Source: Dictyobacter arantiisoli
Lineage (GTDB): Bacteria; Chloroflexota; Ktedonobacteria; Ktedonobacterales; Ktedonobacteraceae
Assembly (NCBI RefSeq): GCF_008326305.1
Contig: NZ_BIXY01000013.1
Location: forward strand, 1 to 64,000
Direction: 5' to 3'
DNA: 64,000 nucleotides
The notes below the pieces were generated by a model that was not told the origin of the DNA, did not search any database, and saw only the letters and a list, made by a program, of their open reading frames with translations. Position 1 is the first letter of the stretch; each line of letters starts with the position of its first letter. Positions 56,488 through 64,000 of this stretch are shown piece by piece. The position numbers and the translations under genes were made by a program.

Positions 56488-57636
56488 TTACAGTCCTTTT
56501 CCCGTACGAGCTATCGCGGCTACAATCTTCTCTGACGCGTCGCGCATATCTTTTCCCCAGTCAAGTCCTGCATCTTTCAGCAAGGCACGTCCCTCTTCTG
56601 CTCCTGTACCGGAGAGACGAACAACGATTGGCATTCCTTTGGGTAGTTCTTCCTGAGCCATAATGACGCCGCGCGCTACCTCTTCGCCACGGGTAATACC
56701 ACCAAAGATATTGACCAGGATGCCTTTGACCTGAGGATCACGAGCCACAAATATCAGCGATTTATACATCACCTCGGCCTTCGCGCCACCGCCAATATCC
56801 AGGAAGTTTGCTGGTTTGCCGCCGGAACGAGCGACCATATCCAGCGTCGTCATTACCAGACCCGCGCCATTGCCAATAATTCCCACATCTCCATCGAGCT
56901 TTACATAGGTCAGACCAGCCTGTTTGGCCTCAAACTCCAATGGATTAGCCTCTTCCGTTTCTGCCCAGGTTGCATATTCTTTCTGGCGATACAGACCATT
57001 ATCATCGACGACAATCTTGCCATCGGCAGCCATTACTTTGCCATCAGTCGTATAGGCAAGGGGATTAATCTCAGCCAGACTGGCGTCACTTTCAATAAAG
57101 GCTTTGGCTAACGCTACCAGGATAGCAGCAGATTGGCGTAGCACGTGGGATGGGAAACCAGCACGGGATACAATATCCAATGCCTCGAAGGGCCGTAAAC
57201 CCCAACGCATATCGATGGCCTGGTGAATAATTTTTTCAGGTGTTTTTTCGGCTACCTCTTCAATATCGATACCACCAGCTGTAGAAACCATCACCACGGG
57301 AGCCTGTGTCTTGCGGTCAAGCACGATACCCAGATAATATTCTTCTTTGATATCAATTTTTGAGGTTACCAGAACCTTTTCGACGGTCAAGCCTTTAATA
57401 TCCATGCCAATGACGCGTGTGGCAGCTTCACGGGCCTGCTCGGGCGTATCTCCAAATTGGATACCACCTGCTTTTCCGCGTCCACCCACATAGACCTGCG
57501 CCTTAATGACAACGGGCTCACCCAGTTCCTGTGCTATGGCTTCAGCCTCTTCAGGGGTATATGCCACCTTTCCTGGTTGGACTGGAATGCCATACTTTGC
57601 CAGAATATTCTTGGCCTGGTATTCATGGATTTTCAA
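56488..57636 (-). CDS. sucC: Succinyl-CoA synthetase beta subunit
   Basis: A 382-residue ATP-grasp subunit that binds the nucleotide and succinate. KIHEYQAKNILAKYGIPVQPG is the standard N-terminus, and GGRGKAGGI near residue 52 and FLDIGGGAK near 268 are family motifs. NIFGGITRGEEVARG lies near 315. The start codon is TTG, not ATG: AAGGAG sits seven bases upstream and the family N-terminus begins exactly there. A strong promoter lies about 116 bases upstream. Co-transcribed with sucD and possibly with the deacetylase and GNAT genes. Confidence 0.95.
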   Translation of the reverse strand: MKIHEYQAKNILAKYGIPVQPGKVAYTPEEAEAIAQELGEPVVIKAQVYVGGRGKAGGIQFGDTPEQAREAATRVIGMDIKGLTVEKVLVTSKIDIKEEYYLGIVLDRKTQAPVVMVSTAGGIDIEEVAEKTPEKIIHQAIDMRWGLRPFEALDIVSRAGFPSHVLRQSAAILVALAKAFIESDASLAEINPLAYTTDGKVMAADGKIVVDDNGLYRQKEYATWAETEEANPLEFEAKQAGLTYVKLDGDVGIIGNGAGLVMTTLDMVARSGGKPANFLDIGGGAKAEVMYKSLIFVARDPQVKGILVNIFGGITRGEEVARGVIMAQEELPKGMPIVVRLSGTGAEEGRALLKDAGLDWGKDMRDASEKIVAAIARTGKGL

Positions 57637-57751
57637 AATAGTTCTCCTTGTGATACATGTCGTACATCCTTGTACGCCTCACTATTATAAAGAACCGGTG
57701 CAACACACCACTCTTTTGGCATGGGAATGTTTTGATGCGTCGACCGCTGTC

Positions 57752-57780
57752 ATTATATGACTCGGTTAATAACCAGTCAA
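57752..57780 (-). promoter_or_regulatory. Strong sucCD promoter
   Basis: On the minus strand TTGACT (57780-57775), 17 bases, TATAAT (57757-57752): five of six and six of six to consensus, the best promoter in the window. Confidence 0.8.
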
Positions 57781-57813
57781 TGAAGGGATGCATCTCTTTG
57801 ATGATGTTGCATG

Positions 57814-57872
57814 AAAAAAGAAATCTGAAAACACGTTTTGTGATTTCGTAACGGCTTTCAGATTTCTTTTTT
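57814..57872 (-). terminator. Terminator of the phosphohexomutase gene
   Basis: AAAAAAGAAATCTGAAA (57814-57830) is the exact reverse complement of 57856-57872, a 17-bp stem with a 25-base loop and T-runs at both ends. It separates the phosphohexomutase gene from the sucCD promoter. Confidence 0.75.
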
Positions 57873-57900
57873 GGGATATAAACAAGGACACTAATTGAGA

Positions 57901-59262
57901 CTAGCTACGAATGAAGTTCAGGACCTCATCACGTTTCTGCTCCAGCAATTCCTGGGTTTTGGCCTCGGCGTTCAGGCGCAGCAGTGGCTCGGTGTTGGAT
58001 GAGCGTACATTAAACCACCAGTCGCCATAGTCGAAGGTCAGACCGTCCAGATCATCCACTGATTTCGCGGTCTTCCCGAAGTGCTCCTGTAGCGATTTTA
58101 GCTTGCTCTGTGCGTCGCTGACCGTGCTATTAATCTCTCCACTACGTACCCAGTGATCGAGTGGCTTGATAATCTCGGAGAGAGGCTTGTCTTCAATTGA
58201 GACCAGTTCCAGCAAGATCAGCAGAGCGATCAGACCAGAGTCGGCGAACCAGTTGTCACGGAAATAGAAGTGACCGGAATGTTCACCACCGAAGATGCCA
58301 TTGGCCTTGCGCATATCGGCTTTGATAAAGGAGTGACCGACGCGGGTACGCAGCCCTTTACCGCCTAATTCCTCGATCAATTCTGGTACGCTCTTAGAAA
58401 CGATTAGGTTGTAGAGAATAGTTGAGCCTGGCTGTTTGCGGAGGAGGCTGTTTGCAACCATTGCCGTAACCATTGAGCCATCGACCAGATCTCCATGCTC
58501 ATCAACCGGGAACATACGATCAGCATCGCCATCAAAGGCTGCTCCCAGGTCTGCTCCTACTTCACGCACTTTCTTCTGCACATCAACCATATTCTCTGGT
58601 TCAATCGGGCTGGCGGGATGATGGGGGAAGGTGCCATCCAGTTCAAAGTAGAGGGGCACCAATTCGCAGGGCAGGTGTTTGAAGACACGTGGCATGATCA
58701 AGCCAGCCATACCGTTGCCTGCATCTACCACAACCTTCAAGGGTTTAATCTTTGTGACATCGATAAAGGAAAGGGCATGCTGGACATAATCATCGATCAC
58801 ATCTTGCTGCGTGACCGTCCCTTTTTTGGCGGGCTCGGTAATGTTTCCACTGACCGCCAGATCCCGAATATCTCCCAGACCCGTATCCAGGCTGATTGGA
58901 CGAGCTTCGGCACGGCAGAATTTGATACCGTTATATTTTCCGGGATTGTGTGAAGCAGTCACCATGGCTCCCGCAGGATACGAGAATTTGCCAACCGCGA
59001 AATAAAGGCCGTCCGTAGTAATCTGACCCAGTTCGATTACATTGACACCCTGGTCGCTGATACCTTTGATCAAGGATGCTGCAATCTGAGGGGAAGAGAC
59101 ACGCATATCGCGACCAACCGCAATCTCAGGTACATTGAGGTACTGAGCAGCGGCGCGCCCGATGAGATAAGCCGTCTCTTCATTCAACGTTTCTCCATAA
59201 ACCCCACGTACATCATACGCTTTGAAGATAGAGGGATCAACTGTGGCATGAGAAGTACTCAT
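57901..59262 (-). CDS. Phosphomannomutase/phosphoglucomutase
   Basis: A 453-residue alpha-D-phosphohexomutase that interconverts hexose 1- and 6-phosphates for polysaccharide precursors. The phosphoserine loop is VTASHNPGKYNGIKF (about Ser103), the metal loop FDGDADRMF (about 240-248), the sugar-binding loop GEHSGHFYFRDN (about 320) and the phosphate-binding loop RSSNTEPLLRL near 425. The sugar loop GEHSGH is typical of PMM/PGM enzymes with dual use. The ATG at 59262 is chosen because the family N-terminus (FKAYDVRG) begins soon after; an ATG at 59322 is preceded by AAGGAG but with no spacing. Confidence 0.92.
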   Translation of the reverse strand: MSTSHATVDPSIFKAYDVRGVYGETLNEETAYLIGRAAAQYLNVPEIAVGRDMRVSSPQIAASLIKGISDQGVNVIELGQITTDGLYFAVGKFSYPAGAMVTASHNPGKYNGIKFCRAEARPISLDTGLGDIRDLAVSGNITEPAKKGTVTQQDVIDDYVQHALSFIDVTKIKPLKVVVDAGNGMAGLIMPRVFKHLPCELVPLYFELDGTFPHHPASPIEPENMVDVQKKVREVGADLGAAFDGDADRMFPVDEHGDLVDGSMVTAMVANSLLRKQPGSTILYNLIVSKSVPELIEELGGKGLRTRVGHSFIKADMRKANGIFGGEHSGHFYFRDNWFADSGLIALLILLELVSIEDKPLSEIIKPLDHWVRSGEINSTVSDAQSKLKSLQEHFGKTAKSVDDLDGLTFDYGDWWFNVRSSNTEPLLRLNAEAKTQELLEQKRDEVLNFIRS

Positions 59263-59389
59263 GATTATGTGTGATTCTTCGCTGACTCTCTGTGGAATAC
59301 ACAGAGATGGGCGAAGAGTCATCTCCTTTCTTGACAGAACGCTATGTGAATGTAGCCAGAAATCCTGTATGGTTCTGAACTAACGCTTC

Positions 59390-59956
59390 TCACAGAGTAA
59401 GTGTTTTCCATATTTCAAGCAGCACCCATAGTTCGCCTGTGCTGCGGGGATCGTATATTTGTCCCACTTCGCTGAAGCCTACCTTTTGGAAGGCCCTGCG
59501 CGATGGATGATTTGCCAGCGCCGTCTCCGCGTACACGCGCCGTATGCCTGGCAAGGTGAAGAGATAGCGCACTAGCGTCCGAATCGCCTCTGGTCCATAT
59601 CCCTGGCCCCATTTGTCTTTATTACCCAGACCCAGGCCGACTTCAACCTGTCCCAGCCGATTATCGACATTGAAATAGGTAATAGTGCCGATAGGGGTGC
59701 GTTGTTCATCTTCAATAATAAACCAGAATTGACGTCCATTGCCACGGACATAGTTGCGTTCAAAGGTTGGCAAAAACTCAATCATCGATCTCGAATAAGG
59801 ACGATGCATATCGTAGCGCCAGACTTCGTCATCGCGCTCCCAGTGAAAGACGGTATTCGCATCCTTCAAGGCGGGGCGGCGCAAATGGATGCGTTCACCC
59901 TGTAAGAGCTGTTCCTGACCTGATCCTGTCGTTTTATCGCTTTGTAGCTCTGTCAT
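59390..59956 (-). CDS. GNAT acetyltransferase, RimJ/RimL-like
   Basis: A 188-residue N-acetyltransferase of the Acetyltransf_3 type. LRRPALKDANTVFHWERDDEV is the N-terminal part, VGLGLGNKDKWGQGYGPEAI the acetyl-CoA loop and ALANHPSRRAFQKVGFSEVG the C-terminal motif. Substrates of such proteins are N-terminal amines of ribosomal proteins or small molecules. Its ATG overlaps the deoB stop (ATGA, four bases), so it is translationally coupled to deoB and is the last gene of the pfk-deoB operon. Why an acetyltransferase is coupled to a pentose mutase is unclear. Confidence 0.88.
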   Translation of the reverse strand: MTELQSDKTTGSGQEQLLQGERIHLRRPALKDANTVFHWERDDEVWRYDMHRPYSRSMIEFLPTFERNYVRGNGRQFWFIIEDEQRTPIGTITYFNVDNRLGQVEVGLGLGNKDKWGQGYGPEAIRTLVRYLFTLPGIRRVYAETALANHPSRRAFQKVGFSEVGQIYDPRSTGELWVLLEIWKTLTL

Positions 59957-61134
59957 AACAACCCCAGCGTACTTGCAAAACTCGTTCCTGCGGTCAAGGC
60001 TTCGACCCTAAATGCCTCTGCCACTGTCTGCCCAAGGTCCGCGAAAGTAGGGAGCACTCCCAGATTTACCCCTGACCGCACTGGCTCTCCGTAGGCCAGC
60101 AGGGGCACACATTCGCGTGTATGATCGGTACCGCGATACGTAGGGTCAACGCCATGATCCGCAGTAAAGAACAATGCATCGTCTGGACGCATACGTTTTT
60201 GTACCAGTGGAAGCCATTGATCCACCTCGCGTAAAGCCTGGGCGTAGCCCTGACTATCCCGGCGATGTCCCCACAACATATCAAATTCTACCAGATTCAC
60301 GAAAAGGAGGCCAGTGAAGTCTTGCTCCAGGAACTTGAGTGTTGAGGCCATGCCTTCACGATTGGTTTCAGTATGATCACATTGGGTGATACTGCGTCCT
60401 GCGAAGAGGTCCTCAATCTTGCCCAGGCCAATCACATCTTTGCCTGCTGCCGCTAAGCGATCCAAGAGCGTAATGCCTGTGGGGGCCAGCGAGAAGTCGC
60501 GGCGATGTTCTGTGCGTTTGAAGGTGCCGGGCTTGCCAATAAACGGACGGGCAATCACTCGTCCGACCGCATGATTACCGGTAAGCATAGCACGTGCAAT
60601 CTCACAGATATGATACAACTCAGCGAGCGGGATGATATCCTGGTGAGCAGCGATCTGGAAGACGCTGTCGGCCGATGTGTAGAGAATAGGCGATCCTGTG
60701 CGCATATGTTCTTCACCCAGCTCTCTAATGATCTCAGTGCCGGATGAGACCTTGTTCCCAATGACTTTGTGCCCGATCTTTTGCTCAAACTCTGCAACGA
60801 TAGCGGCGGGGAAGCCATCGGGATAGGTTGGCAGGGCCTTGGAGAGGACTACCCCTGTCATTTCCCAGTGTCCGGTCGTGCTATCTTTGCCTGCCGCGGC
60901 CGAGGCCATACGTCCATAGGCACCTGCCACATCTGCCCGTGGGGGGGTCCCCAGGATGGGTGTGATATTGCCAAGTCCAAGACGACCCAGATTGGGGAGT
61001 TCCAGGCCACCGATTGCCTGCGCGCAGTGTTCAAGCGAACTGGCTCCTTCATCTCCATATGCTCGTGCATCGGGATTTTCGCCAGCTCCTACGCCATCCA
61101 GCACGATAACAATTGCTCGCTTTAGTTGTGTCAT
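59953..61134 (-). CDS. deoB: Phosphopentomutase
   Basis: A 393-residue alkaline-phosphatase-superfamily enzyme that converts ribose or deoxyribose 1-phosphate to the 5-phosphate. VLDGVGAGENPDA gives the first metal Asp, GKDSTTGHWEM holds the phosphorylated Thr, and FTADHGVDPTYRGTDHTRE the second metal site. It links nucleoside breakdown to the pentose phosphate pathway. It starts one base after the phosphofructokinase stop, with AAGG inside the end of that gene, and overlaps the GNAT gene. The nucleoside hydrolase gene lies divergently nearby and can supply ribose upstream of this pathway. Confidence 0.95.
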   Translation of the reverse strand: MTQLKRAIVIVLDGVGAGENPDARAYGDEGASSLEHCAQAIGGLELPNLGRLGLGNITPILGTPPRADVAGAYGRMASAAAGKDSTTGHWEMTGVVLSKALPTYPDGFPAAIVAEFEQKIGHKVIGNKVSSGTEIIRELGEEHMRTGSPILYTSADSVFQIAAHQDIIPLAELYHICEIARAMLTGNHAVGRVIARPFIGKPGTFKRTEHRRDFSLAPTGITLLDRLAAAGKDVIGLGKIEDLFAGRSITQCDHTETNREGMASTLKFLEQDFTGLLFVNLVEFDMLWGHRRDSQGYAQALREVDQWLPLVQKRMRPDDALFFTADHGVDPTYRGTDHTRECVPLLAYGEPVRSGVNLGVLPTFADLGQTVAEAFRVEALTAGTSFASTLGLL

Positions 61135-61135
61135 A

Positions 61136-62341
61136 TTACTGTATCCTTGTCATTTCCAGTTTGCTAGCGGGGATCAGTGGTGCACCAATCAATGGTAACG
61201 CATAGTTATAAAAGGCCTGCGTGACCATAGTTTTATCTGCATTTAAGTAATGGTCTGGTATCAACCGTTGGACGTTCGCGACCGTATCAAGATCAGCCAG
61301 TCCAGTGGTGCAATGATAGTCTGGTTCGGTGTGTCGCACCAACGTTATCATCTTATCACTTTCGCCAGCCAGTAGGGCTTGTACACCCATCTTGCCGACG
61401 AGATAAGCCTCCTCCTGGTCCGGTTTGGAGATGCTGGTGGATGACATCCGTTGGAGATCCCCTGGTTTGTCGAAGCGGGCGCGGATCTTTAGTTCGCGTT
61501 TGACCAGTTCGACAAGATATTGGGCTGCTCCACTGAGCAAAGGATGCTGAAAAGCATCCAGGCCAGCCTGTCCGGCTGTTCCTAATGCCTGTCCTTTATC
61601 GTCACGCATCGCTTCGGCTACGACAATAATCACGTAGCCCAGACGTCGATAGATATCCTCAACCTGGGTCAGGAATGTCTGTTCGCGGAAAGGTTGTTCG
61701 GGTAAGAGCAAAATATGGGGTGCGTCTGTTTCGCTGCGCTTGCCCAATGCTGCAGATGCTGTGAGCCAACCTGCATCACGTCCCATTGTTTCGATAACCT
61801 TCACTGGATAATGCCAGGGAATTGAGAGCGTGTTCAGCGTGGAGTCTTGCGTCGCCTGGGCGATAAAGCGGGCCGCGCTTCCATAACCGGGGCAGTGATC
61901 GGTAAACGGCAGGTCGTTATCAATTGTTTTGGGAATACTGAGTATGTAGAGCTCATAATTGGCCTGACGGGCCGCCTGCGCGATTTGATGTGCGGTATCA
62001 GCCGAGTCGTTGCCACCAATGTAGAGCAGATAGCGGATGTCATAGCGTTTCAGGATCTCGATGGTGCGCTCCAGATCGTGGGGTTGCAATTTATAACGGC
62101 ACGAACCCAGGGCGGCGGATGGCGTGTGTACCAGTTGAGGCCAGATAGAGCTCGGCTGCTGGCGTAGATCGATAATATCTTCTTTAAGCAGACCCTCAAT
62201 GCCGTGATGCATGCCATAGATACCGTTGATGCGTTGACTGGTCAGAGCTGCCTCAACCGCGCCAACCAGGCTGGCATTAATGACCGCGGTGGCACCGCCG
62301 GATTGCCCAATGATCAAGTTTCCAGAATGTATAGATGACAA
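61136..62341 (-). CDS. 6-phosphofructokinase, PPi-type residues
   Basis: A 401-residue glycolytic kinase for fructose 6-phosphate. The N-terminal motif GQSGGATAVINASL binds phosphate. The donor-site motifs are GGNDS (109-113), with Asp where ATP enzymes have Gly, and PKTIDND (137-143), with Lys where ATP enzymes have Gly. In the family Asp plus Lys is the signature of pyrophosphate-dependent enzymes. GYGSAARFIAQ and MGRDAGWLTA follow. The start is TTG at 62341 with GAGGA eight bases upstream. First gene of an operon with deoB and a GNAT gene; the promoter is at 62393-62421. Confidence 0.92.
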   Translation of the reverse strand: MSSIHSGNLIIGQSGGATAVINASLVGAVEAALTSQRINGIYGMHHGIEGLLKEDIIDLRQQPSSIWPQLVHTPSAALGSCRYKLQPHDLERTIEILKRYDIRYLLYIGGNDSADTAHQIAQAARQANYELYILSIPKTIDNDLPFTDHCPGYGSAARFIAQATQDSTLNTLSIPWHYPVKVIETMGRDAGWLTASAALGKRSETDAPHILLLPEQPFREQTFLTQVEDIYRRLGYVIIVVAEAMRDDKGQALGTAGQAGLDAFQHPLLSGAAQYLVELVKRELKIRARFDKPGDLQRMSSTSISKPDQEEAYLVGKMGVQALLAGESDKMITLVRHTEPDYHCTTGLADLDTVANVQRLIPDHYLNADKTMVTQAFYNYALPLIGAPLIPASKLEMTRIQ

Positions 62342-62392
62342 AGTAGTATCCTCTTCGTTTACTAGCTGTCGCAGCTATGATTTACCAACGTT

Positions 62393-62421
62393 ATTATAAC
62401 AATGCCACTGCTATGCGTCGA
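62393..62421 (-). promoter_or_regulatory. Predicted promoter of the pfk-deoB-GNAT operon
   Basis: On the minus strand TCGACG (62421-62416), 17 bases, then TATAAT (62398-62393). The -10 is perfect and preceded by TGT, giving an extended form. Confidence 0.65.
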
Positions 62422-62571
62422 GTATTTATGGGAGCTTATCAGGAATTTCAGCATAATCGGCTGTGCGACTGTAAATATACTTCTATGCTCTGGTGCATGA
62501 AGCTACTCATCTTTTCATTCATCGAGCATCTTACACATTGGCGATAGTTCTGCCAGGGAGTGAGTTGGTAT

Positions 62572-63504
62572 ATGAGACAAAAAATTATCCTTGACTGTGA
62601 TCCCGGCCATGATGATGCGATTGCTTTATTGTTGGCGGCCCGCCATCCAGCACTGGAACTGCTGGCCGTGACAACTGTAGCCGGGAATCAGTCGGTAGAG
62701 AAAACCTCTCTGAATGCGTTAAAGATCTGTTCGCTGGCTCATATTGAGCAGGTCCCTATTTCAAAAGGGATGAATCAGCCCTTGATTCGCCGGGCCAGGC
62801 ATGCTGCCGATATCCATGGCGACTCTGGTCTGGATGGACCTGCTCTTCCCACGCCTTATCTTTCATTGACTTCCCAACATGCGGTCGATGTGCTGATTGA
62901 TCTGCTCTTACAATCGGATGGAGATATTATTCTGATACCAACCGGACCCCTGACTAACATCGCTACTGCCATGCGACGCGCACCAGCAATTATCCCTAAA
63001 ATCAAAGCCATCTCGCTGATGGGGGGGGCGATCAGTGTGGGGAATGTCACGGCCAGCGCGGAGTTTAATATCTGGGCTGATCCTGAGGCGGCAGCGCTTG
63101 TCTTCGCGTGTGGTCGACCAATCACAATGGTTCCCTTAGAGGTGACCCATCAGGCATTGGCAACGGAAGCAATCATGCAGCGTTTACAGGCTATGCATCA
63201 AGCGGTGCCAGATTTTGTCATAGATCTCATGCGCTACTTTGGTGAATCCTATCGGCAGGTTTTTGGCTTTGCTGCTCCTCCCCTGCACGATCCTTGCGCT
63301 GTTGCAGCGGTTATTGATCCTGATATCATAGTTTCTAAAGATATGCATGTAGATATTGAAACGCGTGGAGAGTGGACAGAAGGACGTACGGTCTGTGATC
63401 TCTATGGCAAGACTGGACTGCCTCCAAATGTACAGGTAGGCTATGCCTTGCACGTTGAACGTTTCTGGGATCTCTTGCTGGAGACGTTGGCACTTTATGC
63501 CTGA
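62572..63504 (+). CDS. Nucleoside hydrolase (inosine-uridine preferring type)
   Basis: A 310-residue hydrolase that splits ribonucleosides to free base and ribose. The N-terminal signature DCDPGHDDAIALL (residues 8-20) supplies the calcium-binding Asp cluster. SLMGGAISVGNVTASAEFNIWADPEAA binds the ribose, and the PPLHDPCAV motif near 235 gives the catalytic or base-contacting His and the last calcium Asp. The length fits the family. The ATG at 62572 has GGGAG eleven bases upstream; a GTG at 62560 lies inside that site. It is divergent from the pfk-deoB operon, with which it shares ribose salvage. Confidence 0.93.
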   Translation: MRQKIILDCDPGHDDAIALLLAARHPALELLAVTTVAGNQSVEKTSLNALKICSLAHIEQVPISKGMNQPLIRRARHAADIHGDSGLDGPALPTPYLSLTSQHAVDVLIDLLLQSDGDIILIPTGPLTNIATAMRRAPAIIPKIKAISLMGGAISVGNVTASAEFNIWADPEAAALVFACGRPITMVPLEVTHQALATEAIMQRLQAMHQAVPDFVIDLMRYFGESYRQVFGFAAPPLHDPCAVAAVIDPDIIVSKDMHVDIETRGEWTEGRTVCDLYGKTGLPPNVQVGYALHVERFWDLLLETLALYA

Positions 63505-63608
63505 ATGGAAACGCTGTTTGCGGTTAATATTTGTAGGATAGAGAGGCCCCAACCATGAGAGGAAGGGGCTGCCATTGCGACTCCAGGATGCAAAAGACAA
63601 GATCTTAT
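63505..63608. other. Gap between convergent nucleoside hydrolase and cysE genes
   Basis: A short GC-rich inverted repeat (GGCCCC at 63545-63550 and GGGGCT at 63565-63570) is the only structure seen. It may be a weak shared terminator. Confidence 0.3.
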
Positions 63609-64000
63609 TTAAATTTGATAATCCATTTCCCAGGGATCTTTGCCATTCCAGCCTTGCGTGAGTTCCTGGTGCTTTTCGAGCGTTTCACCGCCTTTGACGA
63701 GAAGTTCCGCTGGTTTGGAGACGACAACCGAGTTGGGGGGCACTGATTCCAGTACGAGCGTCATGCCACCGATTTTGCTGCCTTTGCCAATGGTGATAGG
63801 ACCGAGGATAGCAGCTCCCACCCCAATCGTGACATCATCTTCAATGGTTGGATGGCGTTTGGGCTTGCGGAATGGGCTGGGTCGCCACCAACCTGTTGCT
63901 CCCAGCGTAACCTGATGGTAAAGCATGACGTTATCACCGATAACTGCCGTTTCGCCGATCACGACACCTGCTCCGTGGTCAATAAAGAAGCGTTTCCCAA
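63609..64000 (-). CDS. cysE: Serine O-acetyltransferase, partial (C-terminal part)
   Basis: The visible 130 residues are the left-handed beta-helix acetyltransferase domain. Reading from the window edge gives [20 protein letters not shown], the hallmark of CysE, with the active-site His in DHGAG. The hexapeptide repeats [20 protein letters not shown] and [20 protein letters not shown] follow. The N-terminal helical domain lies beyond base 64000, so this is a 5'-truncated view, not a broken gene. An internal ATG at 63962 is not a real start because the conserved frame continues upstream. The product makes O-acetylserine for cysteine synthesis. Confidence 0.9.
   Translation of the reverse strand, partial: GKRFFIDHGAGVVIGETAVIGDNVMLYHQVTLGATGWWRPSPFRKPKRHPTIEDDVTIGVGAAILGPITIGKGSKIGGMTLVLESVPPNSVVVSKPAELLVKGGETLEKHQELTQGWNGKDPWEMDYQI

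Overview
The window looks like chromosome of a spore-forming or filamentous soil-type Chloroflexota, most likely class Ktedonobacteria. This is inference from gene content: three eukaryote-type Ser/Thr kinases with a PP2C phosphatase, a SigR/RsrA-like sigma/anti-sigma pair, a queuosine-salvage gene of the DUF2419 family, very large sensor kinases, a CHAT-STAND-TPR protein, and moderate GC. No plasmid, phage or insertion-sequence genes were seen. No rRNA or tRNA was recognised. The window is mostly housekeeping and regulatory genes, with repeat-rich gaps at 1-700 and 31750-32176.

Layout. 1-700: gap with two copies of an interspersed repeat, and a Shine-Dalgarno site for a minus-strand gene starting just off the left edge. 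703-8113: GDSL hydrolase, His-rich exported mini-protein, clpP (minus), type II NADH dehydrogenase, Ser/Thr kinase 1 and obgE. 8284-12177: a 1297-residue CHAT / zinc-ribbon / P-loop / TPR protein, the most system-like gene here. 12225-18527 (minus): MFS exporter, a long MraY-like transferase, murE and a queuosine-salvage glycosylase. 19173-24706: sensor kinase, small winged-helix regulator, ECF sigma and zinc anti-sigma in divergent orientation, and ccdA. 24755-31749: HEAT-repeat protein, Ser/Thr kinases 2 and 3, and a primary-type sigma factor. 31750-32176: repeat copy C carrying a nested 27-bp hairpin. 32177-40608: tex, S9 peptidase, a second MFS exporter and an FtsH-like protease. 40698-46386 (minus): nucleotidyltransferase, PP2C phosphatase, glutamine amidotransferase and a GH57 glucanotransferase. 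46836-53231: response regulator/sensor kinase pair, epimerase-like protein and GAF/PAS nucleotide cyclase. 53259-57636 (minus): tandem-GNAT acetyltransferase, HDAC-like deacetylase and sucCD. 57901-62341 (minus): phosphohexomutase, GNAT, deoB and a PPi-type phosphofructokinase. 62572-64000: nucleoside hydrolase (plus) and the C-terminal part of cysE (minus, cut by the window end).

How the genes fit together. Kinases 1-3 and the PP2C enzyme can form a phosphorylation network. murE and mraY supply lipid-linked peptidoglycan precursors. The deoB, nucleoside hydrolase and phosphofructokinase genes connect nucleoside salvage to glycolysis. The deacetylase and acetyltransferase beside sucCD suggest acyl-lysine control of central metabolism. 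The sigma/anti-sigma pair has a SigR-type promoter in front of the anti-sigma gene. Several genes have extended -10 promoters of the form TGnTATAcT, and a notable number start at TTG. Regulatory sites were read by eye; none is experimentally supported.
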